A stretch of DNA of 64,000 nt from Paractinoplanes lichenicola (GTDB lineage: Bacteria > Actinomycetota > Actinomycetes > Mycobacteriales > Micromonosporaceae), in assembly GCF_016785085.1 (NCBI RefSeq), contig NZ_JAENHO010000025.1, positions 1 through 64,000 of the forward strand, in the 5' to 3' direction. The position numbers and the translations under genes are program-made. The notes under the pieces were generated by a model. It did no database searches and had not been told where the DNA came from. It saw only the letters and a list, made by a program, of their open reading frames with translations. Every line of letters begins with the position of its first letter. Positions within the stretch are counted from its first letter, which is position 1. Positions 50,871 through 58,810 of the stretch are shown piece by piece.

Positions 50871-51508
50871 TTGACGAGCAGACCGAGAAGCGCAAGAGCT
50901 CCTTCTGGCGCGAGCTACCGATCCTGCTGGGCGTGGCGGTTCTGGTCGCCGTGCTGGTGCGCGCTTTCGTGCTGCAGACGTTCTACATCCCGTCGCCGTC
51001 CATGGAGCACACGCTCAACGTGCTCGACCGGGTGCTCGTCAACAAGCTGGTCTACGACTTCCGCGAGCCCCGCCGCGGCGAGATCATCGTCTTCGAGGCG
51101 CCCTCGCAGTGGCAGTCGGGCGCCGAGGGCGAAGACTTCATCAAGCGGATCATCGGCGTCCCGGGCGACCAGATCTCGTTCAAGGCTTCCGACAACAAGC
51201 TCAAGATCAACGGCGTTCTGCTCGACGAGCCGTACATCTTCAAGAACGAGGCCGGCGAGCAGGACGCGCCCGCCGATGAGGACTTCGAGGTCACCGTCCC
51301 GGCCGACCGGCTCTGGGTGATGGGCGACCACCGCTCGGCGTCAGGCGACTCGCTCGAGCACTACCAGGACAGTGACAACAACGTGATGGAGGCGACGATC
51401 CCCGAGGATTCGATCGTCGGCCGCGCGTTCACCGTGTTCTGGCCGGTCGGACGGGCCACGTGGCTCTCCGTGCCGGACGGCTTCAGCGCGATCCCCGATC
51501 CCAAGTAA
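50867..51508 (+). CDS. lepB: Type I signal peptidase, second copy
   Basis: The 213-residue protease has a transmembrane helix (LPILLGVAVLVAVLVRAFVL), box B with the catalytic serine (FYIPSPSMEHTLNVLDRVLV), box D with the catalytic lysine (EDFIKRIIGVPGDQISF) and box E (LWVMGDHRSASGDSLEH). It is shorter and more canonical than the first copy. GTG 50867 overlaps the stop of the first copy by 4 bases. The two paralogs may differ in substrate preference, as multiple signal peptidases do in Streptomyces. Confidence 0.95.
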   Translation: MIDEQTEKRKSSFWRELPILLGVAVLVAVLVRAFVLQTFYIPSPSMEHTLNVLDRVLVNKLVYDFREPRRGEIIVFEAPSQWQSGAEGEDFIKRIIGVPGDQISFKASDNKLKINGVLLDEPYIFKNEAGEQDAPADEDFEVTVPADRLWVMGDHRSASGDSLEHYQDSDNNVMEATIPEDSIVGRAFTVFWPVGRATWLSVPDGFSAIPDPK

Positions 51509-51552
51509 CCCTCGGTCGTAAGATCCACCTCCGGCGCAATAGGCTTGAGCGC

Positions 51553-51999
51553 GTGACCGTTGTCCAACGCCGCGCCGCCCGCGTGCTGCTCGTCGACTCG
51601 GCCGGCCGGGCCCTGCTGCTCTACGGCGGCGATCCGGCCCGGCCCGGCACGAGTTGGTGGTTCACCCCCGGCGGCGGGCTGGAAAGCGACGAGACGCCCG
51701 CTGAGGGCGCCGCCCGCGAGCTCTTGGAGGAGATCGGCCTCCAGGTCGACCCGGCCGAGCTGGGCGAGCCGGTCTTCCGCCACGTCGCCGAGTTCAGTTA
51801 CGACGCCCGCGACTACCGCCAGGAGCAAGACTTCTTCGTCCTGCGGGTGCCCGAGTGGCAGGTCGACACGGCCGGCATGGACGCCGAGGAGAAGGCGACC
51901 ATCACCGCGCACCGCTGGTGGTCGGCCGACGAGATCGAGGCCAGCGCCGAGTCGATCTTCCCGGTCGAGCTGCCCGAGCTGTTGCGGCGGGTTCCCTGA
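51553..51999 (+). CDS. Nudix hydrolase
   Basis: The 148-residue protein has a complete Nudix box starting GGGLESDETP and ending RELLEEIGL, which coordinates metal for cleavage of a nucleoside diphosphate linked to another group. WWFTPGGG before the box and the EEKATITAHRWWSADEI region after it are typical. The substrate is unknown. GTG 51553 is preceded by TAGGCT (51540-51545) at 7 bases with no ribosome site, so it is probably leaderless; the frame is open to 51460. The rnhB start shares its stop bases. Confidence 0.88.
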   Translation: MTVVQRRAARVLLVDSAGRALLLYGGDPARPGTSWWFTPGGGLESDETPAEGAARELLEEIGLQVDPAELGEPVFRHVAEFSYDARDYRQEQDFFVLRVPEWQVDTAGMDAEEKATITAHRWWSADEIEASAESIFPVELPELLRRVP

Positions 52000-52832
52000 T
52001 GCTGGCCCCACCTCGCACAGTGGTCCGCCGCGAGGGCGGGCTCTACGCGCTCGAGCGGGCCCTGCAGCGCCGCGGCTTCCGGCACGTGGCCGGCGCCGAC
52101 GAGGCCGGCCGGGGCGCGTGCGCCGGGCCGCTCGTGGCCGCGGCCGCCCTGCTGCCCGAGGGCAAGCGCGGCGAGATCGACGAGCTGGCCGACTCCAAGC
52201 TGCTCACCCCGGCCGCCCGCGAGCGCGTCTACGAGCAGGTGGTCGAGCGCGCGCTGGCCTGGTCGGTGGTGATCGTGCCGGCCACCGAGGTCGACGCGCG
52301 CGGCCTGCACGTCTGCAACCTGGCCGCCATGCGCCGGGCGCTCGCCTCGCTGACCACCCCACCCGAATACGTGCTGACCGACGGCTTCCCGGTCGACGGC
52401 CTGGGCGTGCCCGGCCTCGCGGTGTGGAAGGGCGACCGGGTCGCTGCCTGCGTGGCCGCGGCCAGCGTGCTCGCCAAGGTCACCCGGGATCGCATCATGG
52501 TGGAGATGCACGACCAGTTCCCGGCGTACGGGTTCGCCGTGCACAAGGGCTACATCACCGACGAGCACAGCGCCGCGCTCAAGCAGCACGGGCCGTGCGC
52601 CGAGCACAGGTTCTCTTATGTGAACGTGGCCGCCGCCTCCGGGCGGGGCAACCGGCCGCCGCGGGCCCGCCGCCCCGTGCAGGCCCAGCCAGTACTCTTT
52701 GATGCATCCGACAGCACGTCCCTCGTGCTTCCGGAGACCCCTGGGGGTACCGTCGGCGTGGCGTCGGGCGACCAGCCTCGGACGTCGCCGTCGGTGGGGG
52801 AAGATGAGGCCATGGAGGGCGAGAAGCGATGA
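51999..52832 (+). CDS. rnhB: Ribonuclease HII
   Basis: The 277-residue enzyme removes ribonucleotides and RNA from RNA-DNA hybrids. Active-site blocks are GADEAGRGACAGPLVAAAA (Asp-Glu pair), LADSKLLTPAARERVY, YVLTDGFPVDGL (third Asp) and AAASVLAKVTRDRIM. A tail of about 60 residues after HRFSYVNVAAASG is Pro/Gly-rich and disordered-looking. ATG 51999 overlaps the Nudix stop (TGATG). The DUF2469 gene overlaps its end by 4 bases, a conserved actinobacterial order. Confidence 0.96.
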   Translation: MLAPPRTVVRREGGLYALERALQRRGFRHVAGADEAGRGACAGPLVAAAALLPEGKRGEIDELADSKLLTPAARERVYEQVVERALAWSVVIVPATEVDARGLHVCNLAAMRRALASLTTPPEYVLTDGFPVDGLGVPGLAVWKGDRVAACVAAASVLAKVTRDRIMVEMHDQFPAYGFAVHKGYITDEHSAALKQHGPCAEHRFSYVNVAAASGRGNRPPRARRPVQAQPVLFDASDSTSLVLPETPGGTVGVASGDQPRTSPSVGEDEAMEGEKR

Positions 52833-53155
52833 GCGCAGAGGATCTCGAGAAGTACGAGACCGAGATGGAGCTGCAGCTCTACCGGGAGTACCGCGACATC
52901 GTCCGCCAGTTCTCCTACGTGGTGGAGACGGAGCGCCGGTTCTACCTGGCCAATCAGGTCGACCTGCACGTGCGCAACTCCGACGGCGAGGTGTATTTCG
53001 AGGTCGAGATGCACGACGCCTGGGTCTGGGACATGTATCGCCCGGCCCGGTTCGTCAAGAACGTGCGGGTGATGACGTTCAAGGACGTGAACGTCGAGGA
53101 GCTCGAGAAGCCCGACATCTCGCTGCCCGACGAGCCCGGCTTCGGCGGCAGCTGA
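52829..53155 (+). CDS. DUF2469 family protein
   Basis: This 108-residue acidic protein starts MSAEDLEKYETEMELQLYRE and has DIVRQFSYVVETERRFYLAN, DGEVYFEVEMHDAWVWDMYR and FVKNVRVMTFKDVNVEEL, the pattern of the actinobacterial DUF2469 family. The function is unknown. It almost always follows rnhB in actinobacteria, and here the start overlaps rnhB by 4 bases. The stop is followed at once by a DnaA-box-like TTATCCACA (53157-53165). Confidence 0.93.
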   Translation: MSAEDLEKYETEMELQLYREYRDIVRQFSYVVETERRFYLANQVDLHVRNSDGEVYFEVEMHDAWVWDMYRPARFVKNVRVMTFKDVNVEELEKPDISLPDEPGFGGS

Positions 53156-53205
53156 GTTATCCACAGGGCCGTTTTTCCCGGTCCTGATGCGGCAGATTCC
53201 TCGGC

Positions 53206-53652
53206 ATGGTTCTGCTGCTCGCTGTTCTGTTGTTCGGGTGGCCCGTCGCGCCGCCCGACGTCACGCGCCCCTTTGATCCGCCGGCCCAGCCCTGGCTGGC
53301 CGGGCATCGCGGGGTCGATCTCGCGGGTCCGCCGCTGACCGTGGTGCGGTCGGCCGGGCCCGGCACGGTGCTCTTCGCGGGCCTGGTCGCCGGGCGCGGG
53401 GTCGTCAGCGTGGCCCACGCAGGCGGGCTGCGCACCACGTACGAGCCGGTCACCGCCACCGTCGCCGTGGGCGACTCGGTGGCCCAGGGCGACCCGATCG
53501 GGCGCCTCGAGGCCGGGCATCCGGGCTGCCCCGCGGCGGCCTGCCTGCATTGGGGGCTGCGCCGCGGGTCGCTCTATCTCGACCCGCTGGCTCTGCTCGG
53601 GCTGGGCAAGGTGCGGCTGCTGCCCGTCGGCTCCGCTGCTCGGCGGCAATAG
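53206..53652 (+). CDS. M23-family metallopeptidase
   Basis: The 148-residue protein has a short hydrophobic N-terminus (MVLLLAVLLFGWPVA) acting as signal peptide and a compact LytM/M23 domain. It shows DVTRPFDPPAQPWLAGHRGVDLAG (parted here as GHRGVDLAG with the zinc His and Asp), TVLFAGLVAGRGVVSVAHAG and CLHWGLRRGSLYLDPL with the HxxG-type end. M23 enzymes cut peptidoglycan cross-bridges; small copies like this are common near rpsB in actinobacteria. Two cysteines before LHWG may form a disulphide. It converges on the aminotransferase gene with a 20-base gap. Confidence 0.87.
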   Translation: MVLLLAVLLFGWPVAPPDVTRPFDPPAQPWLAGHRGVDLAGPPLTVVRSAGPGTVLFAGLVAGRGVVSVAHAGGLRTTYEPVTATVAVGDSVAQGDPIGRLEAGHPGCPAAACLHWGLRRGSLYLDPLALLGLGKVRLLPVGSAARRQ

Positions 53653-53672
53653 TGGTGCGGCAGCCGCTCGTC

Positions 53673-54860
53673 TCAGCGGCGATAGTCGTGCAGCAGCTGG
53701 GGGAGGCGCTCGGCGAACCGGTCGTATTCTTCCGGCCGGTTGTAGACCTGGGCGCTCAGCCGCAGCAGGCCCCGGCCGCCCCACGCGTTCACCGCGGTCT
53801 CCACGGCCAGCTTGTCGGCGATGTGCTGCCGCAGCGCCTGCGCCTCGGGCGGGGTGGTGGCCAGGCCGGCCGGCAGCGGCACGATCCGCATCGCCAGGTC
53901 GGGGTCGCCGGGCCGGGGCAGCTCGGCCACGGGCACGTTCAGCGCCTCGCCGACCACCCGCTGGCCGTAGCCGGCGAGCGCCGAGTTGTGCGCCCGCACC
54001 TCCTCCCAGCCCAGGGTGCGCAGCGTGAACAGACCGGTCGGCGAGGTCAGCCAGGGCGTGTAGTCGAGCGTGCCCTGCGACTCCACGGCGTGCGGGAAGC
54101 CCTGCTCCTGATCCCACGAGACGACCAGCGGCTCCATCTTGCGGCGCCACTCGGGGGCCACCGAGAGCAGCGCCGTGCCGCGCGGGGCGAAGGCCCACTT
54201 GTGCAGGTTGCCCACCCAGAAGTCGGCCCCGATCGACGCCACGTCGACCAGCAGCATGCCGGGCACGTGCGCCGCGTCGACCATGACCGGGATCTCGTGC
54301 TCGTGCGCGGCGGCGGCGATCTCGCGTACGGGGAAGGTGGTGGCGGTGGCCGAGGCGATCTGGTCGATGATCAGCAACTTGGTGCGGCCCGGGCGCAACG
54401 CGGAACGCACCCGGCTGACCAGCTCGGCGTCGGTGGCGCCCATCGGCAGCGCGACGGTCCGCACGGTCGCGCCGGCCCGGCGGCACCGGCGACGGGCGGC
54501 CATCGCCACGGCGCCGTACGCGTGGTCGGTGAGCAGCACCTCGTCGGCCGGCTCGAGCTTGACCGACTGCAGCACCAGCGAGGCGGCCGCCGTCGTGTTC
54601 GGCACCAGCGCGCTGACCTCGGGATCGGCGCCGAGGAAGGCGGCCAGATGGCGTCGGGTATGGATGATCCGGTCGCTCAGGCCCTGGGCGAAGAAGCGCA
54701 GCGGGTTCGACTCGATCTCGTCGCGCAGGCGCTGCTGGGCCCGCTGCACCCCGATCGGCACGGCGCCGAACGAGCCGTGGTTGAGATAGGACACACCCGG
54801 GTCGAGCGAGAACAGAAGGCGGGCGCCTGGGATGGGGGCGGGCGGTTCTCCGGCGCTCAC
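53673..54860 (-). CDS. Aminotransferase class V-fold protein (isopenicillin N epimerase-like)
   Basis: The 395-residue PLP enzyme starts with YLNHGSFGAVPIGVQRAQQ, as in isopenicillin N epimerase-like and cysteine-desulfurase-like proteins. PLP contacts are NTTAAASLVLQSV, IPVMVDAAHVPGM and the Schiff-base lysine in WVGNLHKWAFAPRG. The reaction cannot be assigned: relatives act as epimerases, desulfurases, lyases or ergothioneine EgtE. No beta-lactam or ergothioneine genes are nearby. It lies 18 bases behind xerC on the same strand, so the two may share a transcript. Confidence 0.85.
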   Translation of the reverse strand: MSAGEPPAPIPGARLLFSLDPGVSYLNHGSFGAVPIGVQRAQQRLRDEIESNPLRFFAQGLSDRIIHTRRHLAAFLGADPEVSALVPNTTAAASLVLQSVKLEPADEVLLTDHAYGAVAMAARRRCRRAGATVRTVALPMGATDAELVSRVRSALRPGRTKLLIIDQIASATATTFPVREIAAAAHEHEIPVMVDAAHVPGMLLVDVASIGADFWVGNLHKWAFAPRGTALLSVAPEWRRKMEPLVVSWDQEQGFPHAVESQGTLDYTPWLTSPTGLFTLRTLGWEEVRAHNSALAGYGQRVVGEALNVPVAELPRPGDPDLAMRIVPLPAGLATTPPEAQALRQHIADKLAVETAVNAWGGRGLLRLSAQVYNRPEEYDRFAERLPQLLHDYRR

Positions 54861-54878
54861 CCTTGCGATCGTACGGGG

Positions 54879-55802
54879 TCAGGCCCGCGGGTGCGCCTGT
54901 TTGAACGCCGCACGCAGGCGCTCCGTGGACACGTGGGTGTAGATCTGCGTGCTCGACAGCGAGGCGTGACCCAGCAGATCCTGCACCGCGCGCAGGTCGG
55001 CGCCGCCGTCGAGCAGGTGGGTGGCGGCCGAGTGGCGCAGGTCGTGCGGGCTGGTGTGGGGGAGCCCGGCCGCGCGGGCGGCGGCGGCCACGATCCGGCG
55101 CACGACCGTCTGCTGCAGGCGGCCGCCCTTGACCCCCAGGAAGAGGGCGTCGCCGCTGGTCTTGACGGCCAGCAGCGGGCGGGCGTGCTTGCGATAGGCG
55201 TCGAGGGCCTGCTGAGCCGGGATCCCGTACGGGACGGCCCGTTCCTTGGCGCCCTTGCCGAAGACCCGTACGACCCGCCTCGCCTCGTCCAGGTCGGCCT
55301 GGTCGAGACCGCAGAGCTCACTGACCCGTACGCCCGTGGCGTAGAGCAGCTCCAGCACGGCTCGGTCGCGCAGGCTCTCGGGGGTCTCCTCCTTCGCCGG
55401 CTCCACCAGCGCCGCGGCCTGGTCGGCGCGCAGCACCGTGGGCAGGGTGCGGTGAGCCTTGGGGCTGGCCAGATGCGCCCCGGGGTCGGTCGCGATCCGG
55501 GCCGAGCGGAACGCCCACGCGGTGAACGCGCGGGCCGCGGCCGCCCGGCGGGCCTGGGACGTACGGGCGGCGCCCTGCCGCATGCGGGCCGCGAGCCAGC
55601 CCCGCAGCAGCACGATGTCGAGCTCGGCCAGCGTGGTGACGCCCGAATCGGCCGCGTGGTCGAGCAGCGAGACGACGTCGCCCAGATACGCGCGTACGGT
55701 CTCGGCCGAGCGGTCGTCGACCCGGGCCAGATGGTGACCGAACTCGTCGACCGCCGTGCGCAGCTCCGGTGGCAGTCGTTCGTGCGTCTCGCGGGTTCCC
55801 AC
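54879..55802 (-). CDS. xerC: Tyrosine recombinase XerC
   Basis: The 307-residue recombinase has the N-terminal SAM-like core-binding domain (HLARVDDRSAETVRAYLGDV) and the catalytic domain with all residues: Arg in ATGVRVSELCGL, Lys in FGKGAKERAVP, His-Arg in PHDLRHSAATHLLDGG, His in LLGHASLSSTQ and Tyr in IYTHVSTERL. With XerD it resolves chromosome dimers at dif. The position near dprA, comM and rpsB is standard for actinobacterial xerC, so it is a housekeeping copy rather than a phage integrase. GTG 55802 is the start. Confidence 0.93.
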   Translation of the reverse strand: MGTRETHERLPPELRTAVDEFGHHLARVDDRSAETVRAYLGDVVSLLDHAADSGVTTLAELDIVLLRGWLAARMRQGAARTSQARRAAAARAFTAWAFRSARIATDPGAHLASPKAHRTLPTVLRADQAAALVEPAKEETPESLRDRAVLELLYATGVRVSELCGLDQADLDEARRVVRVFGKGAKERAVPYGIPAQQALDAYRKHARPLLAVKTSGDALFLGVKGGRLQQTVVRRIVAAAARAAGLPHTSPHDLRHSAATHLLDGGADLRAVQDLLGHASLSSTQIYTHVSTERLRAAFKQAHPRA

Positions 55803-55870
55803 GTGTCGACGTTCTTCGTTCCGCGGGTGATCGTCAAGCTCTTGTCCGGCGTTTCTAGACTGCCCTCACC

Positions 55871-56371
55871 ATGGCAACGATCCGCGGCATCCTCGTGCCG
55901 GCCCTGTTGGGCGTGCTCTCCGGCTGTTCCGTGCTCGGCGGGGGCTCACCGACCCCGACCCCGACCCCGGTCACCGCCCCGCCCTCGGCCAAAGCCGGGT
56001 TCGGCGGCCCCGAGCCGGCGGCCCAGTCGGTGACCGAGGAGATGTTCCAGACGCCGTCGAAGAACATCGTGTGTGCGCTGACGTCGTCGGAGGTGCGGTG
56101 CGACATCGCCAAGAAGTCGTGGGCGCCGCCCCCGGAACCGGCCGACTGCGATTTCGACTGGGGCAACGGGCTGGTCGTCACGGGCGGCAAGGTCACCTTC
56201 ACCTGCGCGAGCGACACCGTCCTGGGCTCGGCCCGCATCACCCTGGAGTACGGCGAGGCCATCCGCGCCGGGACGGTCCGCTGCGACAGCGCCAGCAGCG
56301 GGCTGAAGTGCCGAGACGTGGACACCGGCCACGGCTTCACGCTGGCCACGGCGAACTACACGGTGTTCTGA
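55871..56371 (+). CDS. Lipoprotein with C-terminal DUF6636-like domain
   Basis: The 166-residue protein has a lipoprotein signal ending in the lipobox LSGC (Cys19), a Pro/Thr-rich linker, and a domain with SKNIVCALTSSEVRCDI, a DWGNGLVV block, VTFTCASDTVLG and SGLKCRDVDTGHGFTLA, with six cysteines likely paired. It matches the pattern of an actinobacterial exported domain (DUF6636-like) of unknown role. TAGACT (55856-55861) lies 9 bases before ATG 55871 and no ribosome site is seen, so it may be leaderless. Confidence 0.82.
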   Translation: MATIRGILVPALLGVLSGCSVLGGGSPTPTPTPVTAPPSAKAGFGGPEPAAQSVTEEMFQTPSKNIVCALTSSEVRCDIAKKSWAPPPEPADCDFDWGNGLVVTGGKVTFTCASDTVLGSARITLEYGEAIRAGTVRCDSASSGLKCRDVDTGHGFTLATANYTVF

Positions 56372-56407
56372 GCGTTCTTGTCGTACCCCCGGTCTAGCGT
56401 CTCGGTC

Positions 56408-56869
56408 ATGGCTAGCTGGCATGAGATCGAGAAGGATGCGCCCGCCTTCGCCGAGCGGGTGCGGGCCCTGTTCGACGCGGGCACCAACAAGACGATCGCC
56501 ACCCTCCGCCGCGACGGCTCCCCCCGCATCAGCGCGAATGAGGCCAAATTTGAGAACGGCGAGCTGACGTTCGGCATGATGGCCGGCTCGATGAAACTGC
56601 ATGACGTCCGCCGCGACCCCCGGCTGGCCATGCACGCGCCGACCCTGGAACCGCCGGCCGACAACCCCGAGTCCGGCCCCGGCGACGCCAAGCTGGCCGG
56701 TGTGGCCGTCGAGATCGAGCCGCCCGCCGACTGGCCCCACGGCGAGGCCGGCCTGTTCCGCATCGACATCCACGAGGTGGTGCTGACCTATGTGGGCGTC
56801 CCCGCCGACCACCTGGTGATCGAGTCCTGGCACACCGGCCGCGGCCACACCCGCAGAACCCGACTCTGA
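56408..56869 (+). CDS. Pyridoxamine 5'-phosphate oxidase-family protein
   Basis: The 153-residue protein has the split-barrel FMN-binding fold: SWHEIEKDAPAFAERVRALF, KTIATLRRDGSPRISANEAK, FGMMAGSMKLHDVRRDPRLA and LFRIDIHEVVLTYVG. Members bind FMN, F420 or heme; which cofactor and substrate apply here is unknown. ATG 56408 is preferred to GTG 56378; TAGCGT 7 bases upstream and no ribosome site suggest a leaderless transcript. It converges with the GntR gene across 19 bases. Confidence 0.87.
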   Translation: MASWHEIEKDAPAFAERVRALFDAGTNKTIATLRRDGSPRISANEAKFENGELTFGMMAGSMKLHDVRRDPRLAMHAPTLEPPADNPESGPGDAKLAGVAVEIEPPADWPHGEAGLFRIDIHEVVLTYVGVPADHLVIESWHTGRGHTRRTRL

Positions 56870-56888
56870 CCCGCCGCTCGATGGGCTG

Positions 56889-57293
56889 CTACGGACGGGT
56901 GAGCTGCACCCGGTCGGCGGGGTGGACGGTCTCGGTGCCGTCGGTGCCGGTCACCACGAGCACGGGCACGCCCTCGCCGAGGCGGTATTTGCGACGCTCG
57001 GCATCCGTGGGCATGCGGGCACTGGCGCGTTCGCCGCGGGCCAGCGCGATCAGCTCCGTCGGCTCGGGCACGCGCACGAAGGTGCCCCGCGGCCGATCGA
57101 CGGTCACCAGGCCCTCGGTGCGCAGCTGCCCGATCGCCTGGCGGACGGTGGTGCGACTGATGCCGTATTCCTGCGCGAGGCGCAGCTCGCTGGGCAGCGG
57201 CTCACCGGGCCCCAGCTCTCCCGATTCGATCTGATTGCGGAGCAGGTCAGCCAGTTGGCGAAAGACCGCACGGTCCGCGGAGGGATCGATCAT
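56889..57293 (-). CDS. GntR-family regulator, short form
   Basis: The 134-residue protein has the GntR winged helix (VFRQLADLLRNQIESGELGP, LPSELRLAQEYGISRTTVRQ, IGQLRTEGLVTVDRPRGTFV) and only a short C-terminal tail of about 50 residues (GVPVLVVTGTDG). It therefore lacks the usual UTRA or FCD ligand domain and would need a different way to sense a signal. ATG 57293 is chosen because family members start at IDPSADRAVF; TAGACT on the minus strand (57301-57306) lies 7 bases away with no ribosome site, so it is probably leaderless. A strong divergent promoter with a palindrome lies upstream. Confidence 0.85.
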   Translation of the reverse strand: MIDPSADRAVFRQLADLLRNQIESGELGPGEPLPSELRLAQEYGISRTTVRQAIGQLRTEGLVTVDRPRGTFVRVPEPTELIALARGERASARMPTDAERRKYRLGEGVPVLVVTGTDGTETVHPADRVQLTRP

Positions 57294-57329
57294 GCACCTC
57301 AGTCTACGTGACCACGATGCTCCATCGGA

Positions 57330-57358
57330 TTGTACGTACGAAGCCATGTAGGTATGAT
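57330..57358 (+). promoter_or_regulatory. Strong divergent promoter with overlapping palindrome
   Basis: TTGTAC (57330-57335), a 17-base spacer and TATGAT (57353-57358) make a near-consensus vegetative promoter reading rightward, away from the GntR gene. The perfect 8-base palindrome GTACGTAC (57332-57339) overlaps the -35 and is a fitting place for GntR to bind. No coding gene is recognised downstream on this strand. Confidence 0.65.
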
Positions 57359-57361
57359 AAT

Positions 57362-57445
57362 CCTGCCGCACTGAGAAGGCTGAGACTTGATCGGGCGGCA
57401 GGGCGGGCGGCGGTAAAAGCCGCGAAACGGGGTGCGTCAGCACCC
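57362..57445 (+). ncRNA. Candidate structured RNA downstream of the divergent promoter
   Basis: Directly after the TATGAT box the sequence can form three hairpins: CCTGCCGC (57362-57369) with GCGGCAGG (57395-57402), GCGGC (57407-57411) with GCCGC (57419-57423), and GGGTGC (57430-57435) with GCACCC (57440-57445). The expected RNA start is near 57365, so the outer part of the first stem may be trimmed. No start codon with a ribosome site follows. It may be a small RNA or the leader of a lost gene. Confidence 0.4.
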
Positions 57446-57644
57446 ACGGACGGCCCAGCCGTCGCCCGTTCTTCCGCTCCTCCGGGAGCACTCGAACACT
57501 CCGCGCCCTGCGGGCCGTCGGCGCTGCCGCCGACTCCAGCCCCACTGAGGGCCGCCCGGGCAGAGACCCTGTGCCTCGCGCTGCCTTGACCCCGGCCACG
57601 TCGTCGCCTGTGGTGCCGTCGACTCGAACTCTTCGCTTCCGACG

Positions 57645-57790
57645 GTCAGCCACCGCGCGGCCCCGTCAGCCGCCGCGCGGCCCCGTCCTCAGTCACCGCG
57701 CGGCCCCGTCAGCCGCCGCGCGGCCCCGTCCTCAGCCAACGCGCGACCCCGTCAGTCACCGCGCGGCCCGTCCTCAGCGCCACGCGGTGG
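57645..57790. repeat. GC-rich tandem repeats of 20 and 23 bases
   Basis: About seven copies of a unit with the palindromic core CCGCGCGG alternate between a 20-base form (GTCAGCC-CCGCGCGGCCCC) and a 23-base form (GTCCTCAG-CACCGCGCGGCCCC), giving a 43-base higher-order unit repeated about 2.5 times with few changes. It fills the non-coding gap before the minus-strand gene that ends at 57802. No gene is seen in the rest of the 57446-57801 gap. Confidence 0.8.
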
Positions 57791-57801
57791 CTGCCGGTCC
57801 G

Positions 57802-58515
57802 CTAAGCCACGAACCCGTCCTGATGATCCGTTCTCGGCTGGCCGTGGCGTTCCCCGCGGTAGGGGTCATCCGGATAGATGGCGGCTCTGCGGGCCCAGCC
57901 GATGAAGCGCTCAAAGAGATCCCCAGGCGCCATTTGCCCGGCAGAGATCAGGTCCCCGAGCGCGTCATACATCTGAGCGCTCAGATAGATCGTCAACACC
58001 GACGGAAAGTTCCGAGCTTCCTCGAGCAACTTCGTCCGCGCGACCCCACAGGGCCACGGATCCCCGCAGACCGAACAGTCCCACCCGGGCCGACGATTCA
58101 AGTGCACCGGCGCCGTCTTCCTCGGCGCCGCCCGCTCGTCCGACGCGGAGTTCTTACCGTCCGCGGACGCCCTCGAACTCCTGCCCGCTTTGGCCCCCGC
58201 CGAGTTCCGCACCGCCACCGAAGGCTTGGTCTCCTGGGCCTGCCGCGGCGTCCGCCCTTGGCCCGCCGACCGAGCTTGCCCCGCCCGTTCCCTCGCTTGT
58301 AGCTGGTCAGAACTTCGCGCCCCCGCGCGCTTCGCCATTTCCCCGATCCTCAGCGCCTCCCCAAGTATCCGTTCCGCTCCCGCCTCCTCCGGCGTTCGCG
58401 TCTTCCCGGACGTCCGTGCCTCCGCGGCCGTCCCGGGATCGCCGGCTCCGTCCGGCCCGGAGCCCTCAGGGACGGGCGGATCGGGTGGGTTCGGCGGCGG
58501 GTCGTTTGAAGTCAT
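57802..58515 (-). CDS. Uncharacterised protein with WDCxxCGxPWPC motif
   Basis: The 237-residue protein has a long disordered N-terminal half rich in Pro, Gly, Ala, Arg and Lys. A compact C-terminal part begins RRPGWDCSVCGDPWPCGVAR and continues ARNFPSVLTIYLSAQMYDAL and GDLFERFIGWARR. Proteins with this Cys motif and C-terminal helices recur in Micromonosporaceae; some are labelled flavin reductase, which the sequence does not support. The three cysteines could bind zinc or iron. ATG 58515 has GGGGGA upstream. The 295-base gap to the next gene (58516-58810) shows nothing clear. Confidence 0.7.
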   Translation of the reverse strand: MTSNDPPPNPPDPPVPEGSGPDGAGDPGTAAEARTSGKTRTPEEAGAERILGEALRIGEMAKRAGARSSDQLQARERAGQARSAGQGRTPRQAQETKPSVAVRNSAGAKAGRSSRASADGKNSASDERAAPRKTAPVHLNRRPGWDCSVCGDPWPCGVARTKLLEEARNFPSVLTIYLSAQMYDALGDLISAGQMAPGDLFERFIGWARRAAIYPDDPYRGERHGQPRTDHQDGFVA

Positions 58516-58810
58516 CACGGTTCCCCCAATGCACCCTGCTTCGGGTGGTGCTGCTGTCCGAGCCAACGGGCCGGATCGGAACCGCTCGCCGATCGATGCG
58601 GCGATCCAGGAGCCGCCTGGAGCTGCAGCGCCGATGGGTCGTCCCGTCGCACGTGGCCGTAGTCGACGCCCGGCCGGCGCCGCTGCCTGGTTGCTCCGCC
58701 ATCCGACGGCGCAGAACACCGCATGGCCACGCGCGCGGCGAACGTCTCCCGCCTCTTGGAGCCGTCCGCGGTCGCGCGTGGGGTAAGTCAGGCCAAGCGC
58801 CCGTCGCCGA

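Noticed and set aside
54879..55802. Tyrosine recombinase as a prophage or island integrase
   Set aside because: Sequence and position beside the dprA/comM/rpsB region fit housekeeping XerC; no attachment-site repeat, tRNA or phage genes are nearby.
57571..58302. Plus-strand frame downstream of the strong promoter as the promoter's target gene
   Set aside because: It crosses the tandem repeats and then runs antisense to the Cys-motif protein, is Arg/Pro-rich and lacks a ribosome site.
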